Made by a program: the position numbers and the translations under genes. Below are positions 11,441-21,715 of a stretch of DNA of 64,000 nucleotides, piece after piece; the stretch's first letter is position 1; every line of letters starts with the position of its first letter. The stretch covers positions 7,622,520 through 7,686,519 of the forward strand of contig NC_054389.1 in assembly GCF_001625195.1 (NCBI RefSeq), read 5' to 3'. The notes under the pieces were generated by a model. It had not been told where the DNA came from. It ran no database searches and worked only from the letters and a program-made list of their open reading frames with translations. Source of the DNA: Drechmeria coniospora (lineage: Eukaryota; Ascomycota; Sordariomycetes; Hypocreales; Ophiocordycipitaceae).

Positions 11441-13318
11441 CCTCTGGGTAGCACTGTCTGGCTGCTACCATGATGACGCTCCATGGCTGTGTCGTAGTTA
11501 CTTGTACATGTGTGGCCGGGCGTGCGACGATGCGAGAAAGTTTGGGCCATCCAGCCGTGGGAGGGAATGAGCTTGTTCACATGGCCGCCAACCAGGGTTA
11601 CAATGATGACCGGCAGCCAGTCATGCCGTAGATCATCGCTCCGGCCAGAAGAAGAATGCCGATTTCCTTTGGCACGCTGCCGACTTGTTGGACCTCCACC
11701 CACCAGGACAGGCTGGGGATTCAGGAGTGCAAGGTACACTCGCACGTGCATGAACTTTCCGTATTCGAGACCAGTCTACTTGTTCACAAACAGCAGCGCC
11801 AAGGTTAATCAATTCTAGGCACTCGTGGATTACGTCCGTGGTCCTGACCAACCAATATCCTCCTGGTGCCGACACGTTGTAGGGGGAGGATTGATAAAAT
11901 GATCCAAGCCTAGGCCCTCGATTAACCGGCAAGCCTGCCGCCTATACACTTATTTTACGACTTTGAAGCAAACTTTCTATATATTTCTTGGTCGATAATG
12001 CTTGCGCTTGCGTTTCAATTGAGAAGTCCGTGACGACGCCAGTAGGCAGGCGTAAACCTTTCGATGAACGCAAACGATGAACGCTCATGTACCTAAACGT
12101 TTCTCGGGCGGCTCAGTTCAAAGGTGTTTTATCTTGAGTTAATCATGCAGAAACTGATCATCGATGCGAGTGCTTATTGAGATTCCAATTCATGCACTTG
12201 CATATTGTAATTGGATCACTGCAAGTACACGTGCTTGAGGAGTACAGGACCTGGTGCTCTTAAGAGGAGCAAGTTTAATACCATGCAACTATGTACAACT
12301 ACAGTATAGTTGTACGTACTGCAAGTCCTGGCATAATGGCTAGGCGTCCAAGTCCATTTTACATGCACTGAGTCGGAAATATACCTCAAAGCCTGTTCAT
12401 GGACTGAAAAAAAAAGAATATGAGAAAGAACATGACTAAATTAGTTCGATTAGTTTACGAAATATTCAGGGCGTTGATAACCCTGATGTTCCACTTTTGC
12501 ACACACCATTAAGTACAAAGTCGGTACGGATACTTGGATAAATACTTTATCAAGTACGGAGTAAGTGCGTGGACTATTGCTCCGTACTTGTAGTGTAAGG
12601 TCAGTACGCTTTCCGACGTGCAATGTTCGCATGGACTGTGAGTTAGAATGCCTTGAATTATACTGGTAATGTACATGTGTTTGTAGTTGACAAGCATAGT
12701 ACTGCTAGCACATCCCCTGGGCTCTGTACAACTACAGTAGGTCCACGTTGAAGTTGAGGGTACTTGTACCAGTAAGAACTTACTCGTGCAAGGACACCTA
12801 GTCGATCAATCCGTCCAATGGTATTATTACTTGTATGCCCCGTTCACCTATAGGTTATCGCAACTTAGTGTAGATGACTACTTGTACACGTTACGTTTGC
12901 GTATAAGACAAGTACTGTACATCCAGTAGCTGCTTCAGTATAACATACATGTAAATATACGCACGGGTACTTCGGGCCGCCGCGTTATCTCGTCACCCGT
13001 TCTAGAACATGCTGATAATGTAAGTGTACTGAACTACGGCTGAGAATGTTTGTACGTACCAACCCGTCGACTACATGGATGGAACAAGAGCTAGACTCGA
13101 CGCTGCAATCACTATATTCGCACTTGCTAGTATAGCGTACTTATTTATCAACTAGCATATCTGCACTGCAAATTCATGCTGCATGTAGTGGCAGGTATGC
13201 AGTACTTAAACCCTTGAGTACATCCCACGTTTTGTCGACGATAACCCTCAAAGACTCCTCCCATGCAGCAAATAAGTCGCTCATCAGCCGTCCCGTTCCG
13301 AAATTGTTCAACTTCACC

Positions 13319-13564
13319 ATGAAGTTTACCAACGTTGTTACCCTTGTTATCGTTGCTCTTGCCTCTGCTGGCCCTATTAGGCGGCCACCGAGCAAAGCTT
13401 TTATTGAAGCACTGAAAACATGGGTTGGTACAAAACAGTCTCCCCATTCACAAGTTGAAAACTCCTCTGCACAAACCTACGAAGATACAACTGCAATTGT
13501 CAGTAAATTCGAGCCTGCGACCTACCCGGGAAGGAATGGAAGTAGCACAATACAGATAGACTAA
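13319..13564 (+). CDS. Small secreted protein, orphan
   Basis: 81 residues with a good signal peptide (MKFTNVVTLVIVALASAGPI) followed by a short hydrophilic mature region without cysteines, rich in Ser/Thr near the end. It lies alone in the AT-rich desert. The N-terminus loosely resembles the small secreted ORF at 21.1-21.4 kb (hydrophobic leader, then a PPS motif), but the mature parts differ. It could be the first exon of a longer gene, since downstream sequence contains Thr-rich stretches in other frames. Function unknown; effector-like by size and signal only. Confidence 0.45.
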   Translation: MKFTNVVTLVIVALASAGPIRRPPSKAFIEALKTWVGTKQSPHSQVENSSAQTYEDTTAIVSKFEPATYPGRNGSSTIQID

Positions 13565-15249
13565 TGGAAGCGTTCTGATTTGCGTTTCCTGATTTCTTAC
13601 CCTCAACGTTCGCACAGGTGGGTGGAAGTAAAGGAAATATGATGTAGGGATTTCCTGCAGAAAATTGGAAGGGTTTGGGCAAGATCGGTATGACAACAAT
13701 CACTACCTACTACAGCACAACAGTCATTGCCCACAATTACGAGTATCAAGCGTACCACTTCTAGCACAGTCGCTACCGAATTCTAGTAGTCGACAAAATC
13801 GTATGCAATCAATATACCAAGAGCCGTCACTCCGTTGGGTACCCGAATCCTACCTCGGAACCACCAACGCCCGGGGTACCCGGAGTATCGATAATACACC
13901 TGACGTCCAGACCTCTGCTGCTCTGGAACACGAGCCACCCGGCAAACCGGCCTACATGCAACTCGGACATTTCGATTACCATTGCGGATGCCGCCATACG
14001 ATCAATAGAAAGCTAGCACCGAACAGATCAGATCAGGAATACGTCGAACACGATGCAAATAGTACCCGCTGTGTCACAGGCAAAGGTAGATACTAGTAGC
14101 CCAGCAATATATCATATGATCAAAATGCATCGTCTCAGACAAATCGGCAAGGGCAATGGATTGGATGGGGACATTTGCAACATAGCCAGGAAGATTAATG
14201 TGTATAAAGGAACCAGCTTTCCTACTTTTTGTACCTTGTTCATCTGGCTCCTCGGTCTAGAATAATTCTTCCGAGTCGGATGGCAACTTGTCAATATACT
14301 ATGCCAATTGATAGGATCTACTACGGAGCTTTTGCGTTCGTTGCCTATTCAAACTACATGGGGGGTGGAGAGAGAACGTAGATAGGAGTTGTCTCGAGAG
14401 AATACGGAGTACGATTGAAATCCAGGGCTGTATCTTACCGTGACTTCAGGTCCTCCTGTTATAATATAGGGTTGACCATACCAATTTACGGCGAAAGTCA
14501 TGTGGGATTTTCTTGGGCAGTTTGACCGTGTTGGCGGTAGCGAAGATTGGCGAAGGAACGTGGATAGGATATAAGTAGGTCTCAACAGGCGGCAAGGGAT
14601 TTGCTTTTCGAACTCGTACGCACAACTTCAACTATCTTCAGACTGGTTAGATATGACGTATTGGAGTTTTCTCTTTTTGTTTCCTGAAAACCCGATTGAG
14701 ATTGTTCGTGCCAACGAGGTAGAGGTAAGACGAAGAAAGCCAGTCCAAGTACACCACGTGCTTGTACGGAGTCTGCCTGACGGCCGTAGATTATTATTAC
14801 CTAGAGACGGAATTCGGTCTGCAGTGGCTTGCCTGGAGTACACGCAGATACTACTCCATTACTTTGTCTCTGCACCACTATGCCTTTGGGCTAGTCGCTC
14901 ATCACCTGCTTCGCCGCTAGCAGCCAGGATCTGATATGATCCCAGAAGAAACTTGGGTGCCCCCTCCCTCGTCAACTCGCAATCTCGTCTAATGTATGGA
15001 TATGGTGGGCTTCCGCTTTATGACACACGATGAACAAGTTCATACAGCACACGTGCTAGCAGCAAGATTGAGCCCAGTAAACTTTTCCGGTGTGTGTGAA
15101 AGTCATGATTTACTTGTACTCCTTTTTCAGTCTTTATGTCCTGCTGGCTGTGAATGATCTCGGGTGGCCCGTTGTGACCCCTGTTCGCTAGTTCGTTCTG
15201 AGTCGCCTCGTTCAGTCTGCAAATTCGGCTGCGCCTGCAGGGGCTGTTG
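13565..15249. other. AT-rich desert, degraded sequence
   Basis: No intact gene. Frames are short and broken by stops. It holds the degraded amidase-like segment at 14.8-15.0 kb. Confidence 0.5.
14790..15010 (+). pseudogene. Degraded copy of the 5' end of the amidase gene
   Basis: The segment aligns with about 25910-26170 (upstream region, exon 1, intron 1 and start of exon 2 of the amidase). Shared words are ATTATTATTACCTAG, GCTCATCACCTGC and a block where ATGTACGGACATGG of the gene reads ATGTATGGATATGG here. Differences are mostly transitions. The ATG corresponding to the start is followed within five codons by a stop. Similarity becomes weak after about 15010. Confidence 0.6.
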
Positions 15250-15930
15250 AGCTGGTCACCGCTTTGGGTCCCATGGTTGTTGTATGTGGAGAGTAGGTCG
15301 ACGGTCTTGGGTCAGGGATTGAAGGTGAAAGTCCGAGAGGAAGTCTTGAAACCTCATCCCGCTTTGCCACGAGGACGGCAGTTTCCTGTCCCGATTCGCC
15401 GGGCTATTCCTCCACGCTTTGCTCGTTTCCTTGGCAATCTTCTTAGTTGGCAACGCGAATTTCTTCATTTGCGCGACAAGTGCCTTTCATTTCTTTTCAC
15501 CCATGTTCACAGTCTCCAACATATCAGAGTCCAGCTTGGTTTGAGGACCTCCTGCCGTCTGCCCCAAGTAGGCTGAGTTAAGTTTCTTGTTGAAGGTAAA
15601 GACCCTATCCGGGTCCGCCACGCGATACCAACCAATAATTCGGTCGCTCTGAATCTGTGATATAGCTGCGAATTCTTTTTGCTTGTTCGGTATAATGGGA
15701 CTACCCTCCGTCTCAACAAACCGCACTCTCTGCGTCGCATATCCGTCAACGAAGGACACATCCGGAACCATGGCGTAAACGTAACGGTTTTGGAAACCTT
15801 TTTTGTGTGAATGGTCGGAACCTAGTTGATAGTTTTACCTGTTTTGGCAAGTTTTTTGTAGCGCCCAAACGCAGCACAAGATTCGGTCACATTTTGTTCG
15901 CTCGTTGTCGAGATGAACCCCCCCCCCCCG
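15250..15930 (-). pseudogene. Heat-labile-enterotoxin A-chain-like remnant (ADP-ribosyltransferase fold)
   Basis: Open stretches on the minus strand, mainly 15771-15487 and 15920-15835, resemble parts of the A-chain family expanded in entomopathogenic and nematophagous Hypocreales. Visible family marks are an FISTTS-type strand, an RYVYAM strand, and an EFAAI...RIIGWYRV segment corresponding to the conserved loop before GWYRV. The N-terminal arginine-containing motif of the family is not seen, and the first glutamate of the usual E-x-E pair is not seen in this reading. A GT-AG-like gap separates the two stretches, a poly-C run interrupts the upstream end (15911-15923), and a stop ends the main frame at 15487. 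A further open piece (15468-15256) may be its C-terminal part. No intact signal peptide or full-length frame exists, so it is read as a broken gene. Confidence 0.6.
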
Positions 15931-17256
15931 GGAATTGTGCGTGTATGGATATGCTGAAGTTTTGATCCCTCTTCTCATTCATAGCCAACGGCCGCATGCC
16001 ATCTCAGCCTCGGTGCGAAGAGTTAGCTTGGACTGGTTGGGGGCGATACCGTCATCTTCCATCGCGTGCGCAGTGACAAGCCGCAACATGATGGGAACCG
16101 CCACCCTCATAAGTCGTAATTGCATGTTGGCAAAAGTCGTTTAACGCTACAGTGACTTCCGACACACCAAGGAGTTTTGGTTGGTTGAATGTGGCCGTAG
16201 ATATTGTCCGGTTCGTCCGGCTCTCCTCGTACCAATGCGTGCCTAGGCGTCTTCTGAACTTGAGGCGGAAACATGCCATCTTTTAGACATCACGTTGATA
16301 TTTCCACGAGTTGCCTACCTTGACTTGTCCATACTGGCTCTGAAAGTACCGCGGAAGGCGATTCACGCAATCTGACGTATGTACTTGACGTATGACTCGA
16401 GAAAATTGCAAAGTTGCAATACTTGTGCAGCCAAGGCATGGTGAGGCATACGACATTGCCGATGCTGTTACCATGACAAGTCAAGGATCTTAGCTCCTAC
16501 ACCATTTGGCGGCGCCAACCCCATAAGTCTCTTAACTTTATACCTATGCTGCCCTACCTCGCTGGCTTGAATGGGCACTTGGTATGCTCTCATTATAGTA
16601 TACTCCTAACTATGGATGCCAGTTGAGAACCAACCCTATTCAGCAACTTGCCAACCCAAATCGGGTTAACAAAAAGCGCGAGGGAGAGGCGAAAATTCCA
16701 GTTCCTACAGTAACAGTTATTTCTTGCAATTTGAAGAGGCACAATTGGAGGAATCACACGAAGAAACAACGACAGTTGGGTGAAGGAGCTTCTGTGATTG
16801 TTAGTAATAATACAACCACGTGCCTTCGAATCCTTGCCAAGCCAACGTTTTTCACTCGCACTGTTAGTACTATTCATCCGGTTTGCCTTCATACCTCGGT
16901 ACAGTTTCTACAGTACATCCTGTGGCCAAGTCCATATATACGCCATAGCGAAAAGCAATATAAAAGATACTCAGTGTAATCATTGTAGTGATACAGAGGA
17001 AGGAAAGCTGCAAAATGAAACCACACAGTCCTATCAGCTGTCGATCTGATACCAAAATACCAAGTCATACCTACTTTCTTGGACAGTAGTTGCGCCATAC
17101 CTGATCGTGCTGGTGTGCGCTTCAGTCTAGATTTGGTAAATAATTACACCGTACAGAGCACGGATGCCTGTGGTCAGGCAGAGCAGAGGCACTTATTTTA
17201 AGATATCTTCATTCACAAACATTTACAAAGTGGTTCAGAATATATCCCCCCAGCCT
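15931..17256. other. AT-rich desert, no gene seen
   Basis: Short frames only (for example about 16283-16474 minus), with no recognised motif. It might contain upstream parts of the enterotoxin-like remnant that are too degraded to read. Confidence 0.4.
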
Positions 17257-18384
17257 TCAATTGGTACTGCTGGTCTCACCCCTCTCAATGGCCTCGACGT
17301 AAAGTTTCTTCGACTCTCCCGACTTTCCTGCCTTGCCCGACTTTCCTGCCTCTCCCGACTTTCCTCCCTCTACCCACTCGCCTATCTCCCTCTTCCCCTG
17401 CTCCGTCTTCTTTTCCTTATACTTGTCCATTAGGATGCTAGTAAAGACTATATGAGAGTGCGGCGCGCCAGACGGTTTGATCACTGGCATCGCTATTTCG
17501 CAGGGTACTTCCACGTGGCGATCCTTGCCACGGCAATGCTTGTCGGAGAAGCCAGTATACTGGCTACACTCATTGCACTCCTGCCATTTAAATATCTCGA
17601 TAGGCGTTCCATCTTGATTGTAATCCAGTTTATCCAACGCCCACCCGTATTGCAGCCTAATCGCATTAAGGTCGCCATGAGAACAGGACGAGTCTTTCTG
17701 TTTTATTTTCTGGAAGCCGTAGCATGCATCCTGCTCGCTGTTCTTGCATTTTATCGTTGGCTGAACCCGACAGGTGCCTTGTACTATCGCATAGAACGAC
17801 AGGGTCTGAATAGTGCAATGATGGCCCGCTTCACAGGAATGTTCAGCCGTGATCTCCCTTGTTACTGTTCTTTGCGTCGTTGTCTGTTCGCTAATTTCAT
17901 ACCCGCCCTCCGCGCTTAATGAAGCGCCCATCCCAGGATTGAAATTGTGTGCTAACTTGAAGTTGACCTTCCAACCCTGCGTCGTCGATTTCATTGATGC
18001 CGTTGAAGTCTTTGTTACGATTTTGGAAAGGGTTTTCTTGTCTTGTCCAGGTTCCACGTTCACCGAAACCGAGGCATCCGTATGAAGAGTAGCTCCGTAA
18101 ACCGCTTTCGTTATATTTTTCAGCTCATAGCGGTTGAAAAAGTATGTTGTCCCACACGTCCACCAATGTGTTGGGAAACACGTAGATTCAGCTGCTAGTT
18201 GGACGTCCCGGTATGGTTTGGATTCGATATTGAGATATATCCTGTCGAGTTCATGCTTGTGCAAGTCTACAAAAATTCCAACTTCATCCTTAACCGCTTC
18301 CTGAATGCTGTTGAAATAATGACCGTCGAAGCAATGAACTCCTGTTGCAACAAGGATGAGAGAGAGCGGTCCGAGTATTCCCAT
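17257..18384 (-). CDS. Secreted cysteine-rich protein, possible beta-pore-forming (aerolysin-like) fold
   Basis: 375 residues from ATG at 18384; the frame is open 25 codons further upstream, but this start gives a clean signal peptide (MGILGPLSLILVATGVHC). The mature protein has 12 cysteines. The middle part has long alternating Ser/Thr stretches (about residues 100-200: SVSVN, KTSTASMKSTTQ, SLSAEGGYEISEQTTTQRTVT), the texture of aerolysin/ETX-MTX2 transmembrane hairpins. That likeness is by eye only. The C-terminus is Lys/Gly/Glu-rich low complexity (GGKSGEAGKSGKAGKSGE repeats, DNA at 17310-17370). It is a long uninterrupted frame inside a decayed, AT-rich region, which argues that it is maintained or recently arrived. 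Other possibility: a lineage-specific secreted protein of unrelated fold. Confidence 0.6.
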   Translation of the reverse strand: MGILGPLSLILVATGVHCFDGHYFNSIQEAVKDEVGIFVDLHKHELDRIYLNIESKPYRDVQLAAESTCFPTHWWTCGTTYFFNRYELKNITKAVYGATLHTDASVSVNVEPGQDKKTLSKIVTKTSTASMKSTTQGWKVNFKLAHNFNPGMGASLSAEGGYEISEQTTTQRTVTREITAEHSCEAGHHCTIQTLSFYAIVQGTCRVQPTIKCKNSEQDACYGFQKIKQKDSSCSHGDLNAIRLQYGWALDKLDYNQDGTPIEIFKWQECNECSQYTGFSDKHCRGKDRHVEVPCEIAMPVIKPSGAPHSHIVFTSILMDKYKEKKTEQGKREIGEWVEGGKSGEAGKSGKAGKSGESKKLYVEAIERGETSSTN

Positions 18385-20429
18385 ACTTGCCCGAATGCTA
18401 TTTGTGCCGTCGATTGATATTGCTGTAGTATTGCAAGCATGTAGTTTTCCATTCGCCAACCATCAAGGCGAGACTGGAAAGCCAGCGGGTCTTTTGGTTT
18501 TTAAGTCCTCGGGCAGACCTGCCGAGTAATTTGGATCATGCGGTCAACGCAATCCGAGACATGAATTTCTATTAGTGCAGCCTCGATCGTAGTTGGCGGG
18601 TTTTCGGTCGTCTAGCGTACTCTATGGTGATGGTTAGTGTCACAACACTTGCTCATGATTCCCTAGTTCATTGCTCAAGTCACCCTCCCATTTCACTCTT
18701 TGGCCAACTGTGCCTCGAACTAAAATTTGGGACAACTGGGCCAAGGAGGCTAAGTAATTCAGCTTCATGCTACCTCTTCCTTCTAGTCATCCGTTGAAAC
18801 CCCGATCAAATCCCTCCCCCTGCCTGGGACGGGTTGCGAGACGTCATGATTTACAGACTTATCTTTCGCCAGTCCAGACCAAAGTCGGGTATTCTTCACG
18901 CGTCCCGTCTCTTGACTTTATCATGAGTGTTGAGCGCGTTCACTCATGTGTCACTAGACCAGGAATTGGCTGATACTCTACCCTTTTTCGATACCAGGGA
19001 AAATGATACACACCTGCTTCCTATATTAGTGTCTGTTAAATCCCATAACTTTCTGCTGTGGACCACAACCTGGGTGTAGCGGCCGATAATGACCGATTTG
19101 CCAAATCCAGCAATGCCACTACCCTAATAATAAGACGGTCTATTTCGAGTTATGCGTTACGTCCCAAGTAGGTAGTGCTCAAGAACACCGTAAGACGATC
19201 GTTACCCACAAGTGTAGCTCCGAACGCTTCTAGCTTCACCCTAGGAATAATCTATTCCGATGTGCACCGCCGAACACGCACCACGACCAGCTCATGCCTG
19301 TCAATTTGCTCCAAGTTGTGGAGCAAGGATCCTACCATGTGCCTTCACGTCCACGCCTAGCCTGATTTTTTTCACTCGCGCGGCTTCCATACAACTGAGC
19401 CTGCCTGCAATAACTGCAGCTACATGTATTTTACTTGCGTTGTATAAATTTTGGAAGCCTCCAATGTAGTCGCAGGGGTTTATAGCTAGCTACTCCAAGG
19501 GCTGAAGACGCATCCTAAGTTAAAAATTTGGTAAACGATATCATTACAACACCAAGGCGATGATCGAAAACGCACAGTATAATCTAGCGGGCAAAATAGG
19601 CCCGGCCAATGCGGCGGCCTCGGCAGTCAATGCCGTGCCAGATCGCTTACTCGGCAGAACAGTCGCCTGAAGGTTTTAAGATATCAACGCCTACGCTAAC
19701 CAGCGCAACGGAGCAACGACGAATAATAGCCTGACCAACACCATTGTGGCTAATAAGCCGCTACTACTGGACGAAGCAAGCTAGTGAGAACTTGCAAGCA
19801 TTAGTCAGAGGATGACCAGGACGTTCGATTTTCCTGGCTTACCATCGTACCTGCTTACAAGGACGGATACTTATGCCAGCTTCTAGCGAAGTTCATCTCG
19901 TAGGGTGACGAGTGATCATGACAGTAATACTTCGCATTCCTGTATACATATAAATTTAAAACCACTATGTAATAATATCGGATTGTGCTGTGTGCTCACT
20001 ATTGAGTACCCGCTTTCCATGCGTTGCTCATACTTGAGGTGTTAGCATATAATTATGGACTACAGAACATCGCATTTTCTGTACATCTCTCAAGGAATCC
20101 TCAACGACGCCCCCAATTATCCAACTCCCAACCAACGCGGGGCAGGTTTTCTCCTCTCCTGCCCTCCTCCATCGAAAGAAGATATGTAGGTATCATCTGT
20201 CTCGAAGGGAATGGCTTGAGAGATCACTTGTAGAGCAGCAACCTAAGCGGATAAAATTATCTCAATGTAACCAGGCCACACCGCCGTACTAGGGCGGTCT
20301 AGCTTCCGGGAAGGGGGAAAGTCAGCCCTCCCCCAAGACGGGCCACATTGTAAGGCGGGCACCCCAATTAATAATAAACAACCAACTTGAAAGCCAAAAC
20401 AAACAATATTATTAGGGTCACAGTATTAA
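18385..20429. other. Gene desert
   Basis: Two kilobases of AT-rich sequence with only short, stop-broken frames. Nothing recognised. The stretch 20275-20345 has a GC-rich patch with short inverted pieces next to the transposase remnant and may be an element end. Confidence 0.45.
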
Positions 20430-20945
20430 AATAAAATATCTAGAGTATCTATTCAAGCTGCCATTTAAATCAGAGGCTTTTAAGTTCGAAGCTAGACGTT
20501 AAAGCATCTGAGATGCTGGGGGTGGATCTAGCACCTGGCGTAGTCTGGATCGAGTTTCAATAATTGTACCAATCTGCGTAATGCGCTCGTTAAGATCTTG
20601 GGCTATATTTTGCTTCTTCCGAGGCTGAAGTCGATAGACTTAATACTCTAATTGAGTGATTTTTGCCTACGCCTCTGCAAAGCTAGTGTTATGTGCTTCA
20701 AGGCCCCGGCCAATCTTCCAAAACAGCCGCCTAGCAGCTCCATTAACTTGGCCCAGCGCGTATACCGTTGCAATAAGGATTTGAATGCCGTGCAGTCGTT
20801 GGGATGTTCGTAAGGTATCGTAGCTATCTTCAAGCTGCCTTTTAAGTACCTCGTCTTCCGGAATAGCGGCAGGCTCATTGCCTGTTCGTTGGATGTTGTC
20901 AATTGGTCGAGTTTTGCGTCTGATCCTTCGTTGTCGGAGATTCTT
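20430..20945 (-). pseudogene. C-terminal remnant of a pogo/Fot1-like transposase
   Basis: One minus-strand frame reads almost continuously through NEPAAIPEDEVLKRQLEDSY, IQILIATVYALGQVNGAARR, LEAHNTSFAEA, AKITQLEY and LQPRKKQNIAQDLNERITQI. It is interrupted by TAG and TAA codons exactly where CAG/CAA would be expected. That is the pattern of RIP. The arrangement (helical tail, coiled coil, PRKKQ...D.NER) resembles tails of fungal DDE_1/pogo transposases. No DDE core is visible here. Confidence 0.5.
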
Positions 20946-21715
20946 AGCAAGGTGGCTTAAGGGCCTCCTTAAAAATATTGCAAATGCGTCTAACGGTGCG
21001 TCGAAATTGTAAATCCCCCCCCGTAACTTTTTTTCTTTCTAGGATAAAACTAGATTAATTGTAATCACACCGATAAGATGGGTCTGTGAAACAGTTCTCC
21101 GGCTTGCGTAACTTCGGAACGCGGGACCATCTATCGAACATCTCACTCCAGGTTTCCCTTCTAGGTCTACTGAGCGCCCAAGTTCCGATCTTAGTTGAGT
21201 TTAGCACTTTATCCATAATAGCGGGAGAAGCCGCGCTAGGACCAGCTTTTCCCACAGCTGTCCCATCGAGCGACCTAATGCTAGGAGGCCCAGAGGGAAG
21301 TGCGTTTGCTGCAAGAGTACAAGCGAGTACGAGTACAAACTTAGTAAGTTCCATGTTGCAATTAGTACTGCAACGGGTAATGCTGGTAAAAAGAGTGACT
21401 CGAAAAGATTATTGATCTAACAAGTGTTTGACTTAGTTGGTAAAACAGTTAAATACTAAAAAACCTTTTGCCGCGAGAAATGCTGTCTTTTATATTTGGG
21501 TTTGGATAGTTAGTAGCGCTAGTAATATTGTTGTAGAAGTAATTGGCGGTAATTAGATTCTGAAGTGGCTCCTAAGTATTCCCTTCTGGTCCGTAATCCT
21601 TCCATTTAATCAGATACCTTTGCTTTTGACTATTTTTTCTTACGTCAAGGATCCGTTCGACTTTGTATTCTTATTTAATTCTATTATTATTTCGAAATGT
21701 AGTATAGCGTTACTT
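20889..21715. repeat. Duplicated block, copy 1 (transposase edge, small secreted ORF, chromodomain)
   Basis: Aligns almost end to end with 23266-24108. On the minus strand the order is chromodomain, about 200 bases, small secreted ORF, about 100 bases, edge of the pogo-like frame. Both copies start at GTTGGATGTTGTYAATTGG and end at TAGCGTTACTT. Differences are mainly transitions plus a few indels. Confidence 0.85.
21055..21354 (-). CDS. Small secreted protein linked to a retroelement
   Basis: 99 residues. The signal peptide (MELTKFVLVLACTLAANALP) is followed by a PSGPPS stretch and a basic, Arg/Pro-rich mature part with two cysteines near the end (ENCFTD...SYRCDYN). It is intact here, while the second copy at 23.4-23.7 kb is broken. 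It sits about 200 nt downstream of, and on the same strand as, a chromodomain-coding retroelement fragment, so it may be part of the repeated element. No known family recognised. Confidence 0.5.
   Translation of the reverse strand: MELTKFVLVLACTLAANALPSGPPSIRSLDGTAVGKAGPSAASPAIMDKVLNSTKIGTWALSRPRRETWSEMFDRWSRVPKLRKPENCFTDPSYRCDYN

Larger units (their letters stand above)
9000..13318. other. Gene desert, AT-richer, with dispersed CTTGTAC/TACGGAGTA words
   Basis: 4.3 kb without a convincing gene. The DNA is AT-richer than the flanks and dominated by recurring words (CTTGTAC, GTACTTGC, TACGGAGTA). Embedded features listed separately are a minisatellite, an LTR-like segment and a DUF5722 gene fragment. 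A poly-G run of about 12 lies at 10421-10432. Open frames around 11230-11932 on the minus strand have no recognised motif. Confidence 0.6.

Noticed and set aside
16120..16165. GGCAAAAGTCG at 16126 as a fifth mini-element
   Set aside because: Only one end matches; no inverted partner at the expected distance.
20648..20950. 100-codon minus-strand ORF as a gene
   Set aside because: It is the wrong frame over a RIP-damaged transposase; the neighbouring frame carries the recognisable protein text.
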